Assembly: GCA_900549715.1 (NCBI GenBank)
Contig: URPK01000009.1
Coordinates: forward strand, 24,558 to 88,557
Length of the DNA: 64,000 nucleotides
Direction: 5' to 3'
DNA from: an uncultured Collinsella sp.
GTDB taxonomy: Bacteria > Actinomycetota > Coriobacteriia > Coriobacteriales > Coriobacteriaceae
The notes below the pieces were generated by a model that made no database searches, had not been told where the DNA came from, and saw only the letters and a list, made by a program, of their open reading frames with translations. Positions 60,437 to 64,000 of this stretch are shown one piece after another; the stretch's first letter is position 1; each line of letters begins with the position of its first letter. Both the position numbers and the translations under genes were made by a program.

Positions 60437-61873
60437 TTAGGCCTCCTCACCGGTCGCACCGGCGCCATCCGCGCCTGCAGCCGCCAGGTCCACGCCCTCG
60501 GCAACCGTCGCCACGGCGTCGCCCGGCCAGGCGACCTTGGTCAGGTCGGCCGCAGCCAGCGACTCGGCACTCACGGCATCCTCGCCCTGCTCCAGCACAC
60601 GACGACGCAGTGCGGCCGAAAGCGCGTGCGCCCACAGGCCCTCGGCCTCGGCCAGACGCTGCGTAGCGGGAGCGTCGGAGAGCAGGCCCTCGGGCGTATA
60701 GCATATAACGCTCGAGCGCTTAACGAACTCTTCGACCGAAAGCGGGTTGGAGAACATGGCCGTGCCGCCGGTCGGCAACGTGTGGTTGGGACCGGCAACG
60801 TAATCGCCGAGCGGCTCGGAGCTCCAAGCGCCCACAAAGATGGCGCCGGCGTTGCGAATGCCGCCGAGCAGGCCCATCGCATCCTTGCAGTGCAGCTCAA
60901 GGTGCTCGGGCGCCACGGTGTTCACGGCCTCGACGGCGGCCGCCATGTCGGCGGCCACCACGATGGCGCCTTCGTTGTCGAGCGAGGCACGCGTGATCTC
61001 GGCACGCGGGGACTGTGCCACCAGGATGCCGATACCTGCCTCAACCTCACGCGCAAACTGCTCGTCGCAGGTCACCAGATAGCAGGCCGCCAGCGGATCA
61101 TGCTCGGCCTGGGCCATCAGGTCGGCCGCGACCACCATGGGCTTGGCCGTGGCGTCGGCCAGCACGCAGACCTCGGAGGGACCGGCGACCATATCGATAC
61201 CCACATCACCCGAGACAATCTGCTTGGCAGCGGCGACAAAGGCGTTACCCGGGCCGGTAATCTTGTCGACACGCGGAATGGTCTCGGTACCGTACGCCAG
61301 CGCGGCCACGGCCTGGGCGCCGCCCACCATATAGATTTCGTCCACGCCGCCGAGCTTGGCCGCCGCGAGCGTATAGGGGCTAATCAGACCATCTTTTTGC
61401 GGCGGGGTCACCATGACCACGCGCTCAACGCCGGCGACCTTGGCGGGAATGGCGTTCATAAGCACGGTGGAAGGGTACTGCGCGCGACCGCCCGGTACAT
61501 AGATGCCGGCCGCCGCGAGCGGGGTCACCTTAACGCCGAGCATCGTGCCGTCCGGGCGCGTGGTAAACCAGCTCTGCTCGACCTCGCGCTGGTGGAACTC
61601 GCGAATCTGGCGTGCAGCCTTTTCGAGCGCCGCGACGAAAGCGGGATCGAGGCCTTCGAGCGCGGCATCGATCTGCTCTTGCGGCAGACGGAAGCTCTGC
61701 AGCTCAACGCCGTCAAAACGCTGACAGTAATCGCGCACCGCGGCATCGCCGTTGGCGCGCACGTTGGCCACGATATCGCGGGCGGCGTCGACGATGTTTT
61801 GCGGCAGCACGCCCTTGCGGTTGAGCTGGTTGGTAACGAGGCGCTCACCGGGAGCAAGCTTGATAGTCTTCAT
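60437..61873 (-). CDS. hisD: Histidinol dehydrogenase
   Basis: 478 residues. GIYVPGGRAQYPSTVLM, TGPGNAFVAAAKQIVSGDVGIDMVAGPSEV and PTGGTAMFSNPLSVEEFVKRSS are the zinc and NAD motifs of HisD. It oxidises histidinol to histidine in two steps. The C-terminus has an Ala/Gly-rich extension of about 25 residues. ATG 61871-61873. Confidence 0.97.
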   Translation of the reverse strand: MKTIKLAPGERLVTNQLNRKGVLPQNIVDAARDIVANVRANGDAAVRDYCQRFDGVELQSFRLPQEQIDAALEGLDPAFVAALEKAARQIREFHQREVEQSWFTTRPDGTMLGVKVTPLAAAGIYVPGGRAQYPSTVLMNAIPAKVAGVERVVMVTPPQKDGLISPYTLAAAKLGGVDEIYMVGGAQAVAALAYGTETIPRVDKITGPGNAFVAAAKQIVSGDVGIDMVAGPSEVCVLADATAKPMVVAADLMAQAEHDPLAACYLVTCDEQFAREVEAGIGILVAQSPRAEITRASLDNEGAIVVAADMAAAVEAVNTVAPEHLELHCKDAMGLLGGIRNAGAIFVGAWSSEPLGDYVAGPNHTLPTGGTAMFSNPLSVEEFVKRSSVICYTPEGLLSDAPATQRLAEAEGLWAHALSAALRRRVLEQGEDAVSAESLAAADLTKVAWPGDAVATVAEGVDLAAAGADGAGATGEEA

Positions 61874-61978
61874 ATCGGTATCCCCTATCGGTCGAGGTTG
61901 TGTTCGAAAAACGAGAGGCCGGGCGGCGGCGTCAGTCGGCCCGCCGCCCGGACGTTGGGGCGCCCGTGCGTGCTCGCG

Positions 61979-63694
61979 CTATTGTGCCGAGCCCGCAACG
62001 GGCTCAAAATGCTTGTCCTTCACGGCTGCCGCCAAGCGATCTGCCAGATTGCGTACGCGCGGATCCAGACGTGCGGCGCCCGGATTGACAAAGAAGCGGG
62101 CCGTGCAGTCCATGATGCGCCCGGTAATGACCAGGTCGTTATCGCGCAGCGTAGCGCCCGTGGCAGTAATATCCACGATACGATCGGTCATGCCGACGAT
62201 GGGCCCCAGCTCGATGTTGCCGTGCAGCGAGACGATATCGGCGTTCACGCCGCGCTCGGCATACCAAGCACTCGCGATGCGCGGGTACTTGGTGGCCACG
62301 CGAAGCGACCCGCGACGGGCGTAGTTGCGCTCGGCCTGACCGGCGCGCCATGCGGGCTCCGCCTCGATAAAGGTGCACAGACCATAGCCCAGGTCAACCA
62401 GCTGCAGCAGGTTGAGGTCGGCCTCGATGAGCGAGTCCCAACCGCAGATGCCGCAATCGGCGCCGCCGCAGCCCACAAAGGCGGGTGCATCGCTGGGTCG
62501 CACGATGACAAACTCGATATCGCCGACCGCACCCTCGCCGGCACGCGTGTCGCGGCCGCGCACGATCAGGTGACGGCCGGGATCACGCAGCTCAGAGACG
62601 TCCAGACCCGCGGCCTCGAGCACGTCGAGCGTGTCGGCCTTAAGCGAGCCCTTGGGCACGGCGATGCGCAGCGGGCCCTCGGCGCCACGGCCCGCGGCGT
62701 GATCGCCATCGGAAGCGGCGTCCTCGGCCGAAGTGCGCGCGGCCTCCAGGCGCTCGAGCGAAAAGGCGAAGCCCGCCGCCGGCACCTCGATACCGGCGCC
62801 AAATGCGCCGGTAAAGATGGAGTCATAGCGTCCACCCGAACCGACCGGATCGGGCAAGCCACCGGCATAGGCCTTAAAGACCAGACCCGTGTAGTAATCG
62901 AACGAGTTCATGATGGAGAAGTCGAACGACAGCACCTGGGCGTCCTCGGGAGCCAGGCCCTCGACCAGGGCGCGCAGCTCGCGCGTGAGCGGCGCGACAA
63001 TGCCCGCCGCCGCCAGAAGCACATCGACGCGGTCGAGTACCTCGGCGCCGCCGTGCAAGCGCGGCAGCTCGCTAATGGCAACCTTGACGGCATCGGACTC
63101 GGCGCTTGCCGCCACGCGGGCATCGAGGCCCACAAAGTCGTTGGCGTGCACGCAGCGCAAGGCCTCGGCGGCCAGCTCGCGATCCTCGCACGCCGCGAGC
63201 AGCTCCTTAAACGGACGCACGCTACCTGCGATAATGCGCGCATCGGGCAGCGCCAGCTCGCGCACGGCCTCGGCCACGAGCGAGACAATCTCGACATCGC
63301 CCGCGGTGTCGCCCGCACCGATAAGCTCAAAGCCCAGCTGGGTGAACTGACGCGAACCGCCGGCATTGCGCTGGCACTCGCGAACCACCGGCGCCTCATA
63401 GCGCAGGCGCAGGGGCAGGTCGGCCGCACGCATGCGGGTCGAGACCAGACGCACGATCGGCAATGTGTTGTCGGGACGGACCACCAGCAGACGGCCATCA
63501 TCGTCAAAAAGCTTAAACGGCGTGTCCGCGATGCGGCCGCCTTCCTCGAGTGAACCCTTGTCCTCGAGCAGCGGCGTTTCGACCGGAAGGTAATGATGCT
63601 CCCTGAAGCAGCCCTTCACCGTCAGCGCAATCTCCTCGCGCGCCTGAGCCTCCTCGGGCAATATGTCCCGGAATCCCCACGGTGTGGCCGTCAT
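61979..63694 (-). CDS. hisZG: HisZ-HisG fusion: ATP phosphoribosyltransferase regulatory plus catalytic chain
   Basis: 571 residues. Residues 1-318 are a HisZ (class II synthetase-like) domain: TPWGFRDILPEEA, RLRYEAPVVREC, FTQLGFELIG and SGGRYDSIF. An Asp/Ala/Gly linker (319-340) joins a short-form HisG domain (341-571) that starts LRIAVPKGSLKADTLDVLEAAG and contains GPIVGMTDRIVDITATGATLRDNDL, the PRPP signature. Short HisG proteins need HisZ in a separate hetero-octamer; here they are one chain. GAGGAG lies just upstream of the ATG at 63692-63694. Step 1 and the feedback-control point of the pathway. Confidence 0.93.
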   Translation of the reverse strand: MTATPWGFRDILPEEAQAREEIALTVKGCFREHHYLPVETPLLEDKGSLEEGGRIADTPFKLFDDDGRLLVVRPDNTLPIVRLVSTRMRAADLPLRLRYEAPVVRECQRNAGGSRQFTQLGFELIGAGDTAGDVEIVSLVAEAVRELALPDARIIAGSVRPFKELLAACEDRELAAEALRCVHANDFVGLDARVAASAESDAVKVAISELPRLHGGAEVLDRVDVLLAAAGIVAPLTRELRALVEGLAPEDAQVLSFDFSIMNSFDYYTGLVFKAYAGGLPDPVGSGGRYDSIFTGAFGAGIEVPAAGFAFSLERLEAARTSAEDAASDGDHAAGRGAEGPLRIAVPKGSLKADTLDVLEAAGLDVSELRDPGRHLIVRGRDTRAGEGAVGDIEFVIVRPSDAPAFVGCGGADCGICGWDSLIEADLNLLQLVDLGYGLCTFIEAEPAWRAGQAERNYARRGSLRVATKYPRIASAWYAERGVNADIVSLHGNIELGPIVGMTDRIVDITATGATLRDNDLVITGRIMDCTARFFVNPGAARLDPRVRNLADRLAAAVKDKHFEPVAGSAQ

Positions 63695-63730
63695 CTGGTG
63701 AGCCTCCTCATGCTGTGTTTCACATAGAGC

Positions 63731-63760
63731 AGAAGACCGGCATAGCTCCGCCGGTCTTCT
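63731..63760 (-). promoter_or_regulatory. Leader hairpin before hisZG
   Basis: Perfect 11-bp stem AGAAGACCGGC / GCCGGTCTTCT with an 8-nt loop, 37 bp before the hisZG ATG. No T-run follows on the minus strand and no T-box sequence or His-codon leader peptide is visible. TATGCT at about 63768-63773 (minus strand) is a candidate -10 box. Confidence 0.7.
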
Positions 63761-63953
63761 GGGTACTTTAGCATACTAGAGTGCTTGCGGGGAAAATCGT
63801 CTCTCTCGGCTCACAGCGTATTCATTTGGAAACATTGGAACGGATTGCCCGCGGCCCGCCTCTACAGCGAAGGGCATCGACAGTCCATCCGAAAAAACGT
63901 CCGAGCTCCCGCTCGCTCAGCGGAAGAGTTTACAGACGAGGGCCGGGGAGGCG

Positions 63954-64000
63954 TGCTTTGTTTTGAGAAGTGGGCTTCGCGAACTTCTCAAAACAAAGCA
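63954..64000. repeat. Perfect 18-bp inverted repeat at the right edge
   Basis: TGCTTTGTTTTGAGAAGT (63954-63971) is the exact reverse complement of 63983-64000, with an 11-nt loop GGGCTTCGCGA. The arms end at the window edge, so the repeat may be longer. The stretch 63774-63953 before it holds no convincing gene. Confidence 0.85.

Noticed and set aside
60413..63553. 1046-codon plus-strand open frame across hisD and hisZG
   Set aside because: Antisense to two clear his genes; composition reflects the GC-rich codon positions of the real frames and no family motif is seen.
63695..63780. T-box or His-attenuator upstream of hisZG
   Set aside because: No conserved T-box sequence, no run of His codons and no T-run after the hairpin.
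63781..63966. 61-codon plus-strand frame at the right edge
   Set aside because: Basic, Ser/Arg-rich, no start signal; it overlaps the perfect inverted repeat.

Overview
The window reads as chromosomal DNA of a high-GC, anaerobic Gram-positive actinobacterium of the class Coriobacteriia, most likely a gut Collinsella or close relative. The evidence is a strongly GC-biased third codon position, an archaeal-type TopA with a lysine/alanine tail, RicT-HolB-Tmk, HypA/HypB beside a minimal Tat locus, the actinobacterial order mazG-eno-divIC-ppx, a fused HisZ-HisG, and many short GGGACGTTC-type intergenic repeats. The species is inferred from gene content, not from a database match.

Layout. 1-3.9 kb: the minus-strand operon tmk-holB-ricT (ricT is cut by the left edge) and a zinc-ribbon membrane protein. 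4-11 kb: minus-strand genes for a PLP aminotransferase, a STAS protein, TatA/B, TatC, HypA, HypB and TopA. 11-17 kb: NhaA, Mn-dependent pyrophosphatase, a ROK sugar kinase, a GntR regulator and ManA. 17-28 kb: PcrA helicase, UppP, a universal stress protein, a BceRS-like two-component pair without its ABC transporter, an unknown protein, PurH and a GNAT enzyme. 28-34 kb: a DUF2207 membrane protein, GluQRS and three tandem metallophosphoesterases. 34-40 kb: a small accessory island with an intact antitoxin-like gene behind a perfect 11-bp inverted repeat, a truncated nucleotidyltransferase partner, a pseudogene remnant, a PLD-helicase-DUF3427 protein convergent with a NUDIX hydrolase, and an orphan AbiEi antitoxin with a predicted leaderless promoter. 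40-50 kb: an OmpR-type two-component system, an orphan PTS IIB, tRNA-Leu(TAA), ppx, divIC, eno, mazG, a YfcE-like phosphodiesterase and a stand-alone LarC2 domain. 50-54 kb: a double-length CydDC-like ABC exporter directly joined to a YgbA_NO protein. 54.4-63.7 kb: histidine biosynthesis, hisZG-D-C-B-H-A-F-I-(RDAC)-E on the minus strand, with a PHP histidinol-phosphatase candidate facing it, so all steps of the pathway appear to be present.

The most unusual content is non-coding or at gene junctions. (1) A nine-G tract at the hisI/RDAC junction decides between three reading-frame outcomes, including a HisI-RDAC fusion. (2) Two ~180-bp long-hairpin elements (39530-39709 and 42586-42773) differ from each other in their outer stems, yet each stem stays self-complementary. 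(3) A ~116-bp hairpin element occurs twice, directly after the stop codons of purH and hisF. (4) Several other long inverted repeats and a dispersed GGGACGTTC/GGGACAGG repeat family occupy most gene ends. I see no rRNA, CRISPR array, insertion sequence or intact prophage. Most long ORFs antisense to these GC-rich genes are shadows and are not listed.
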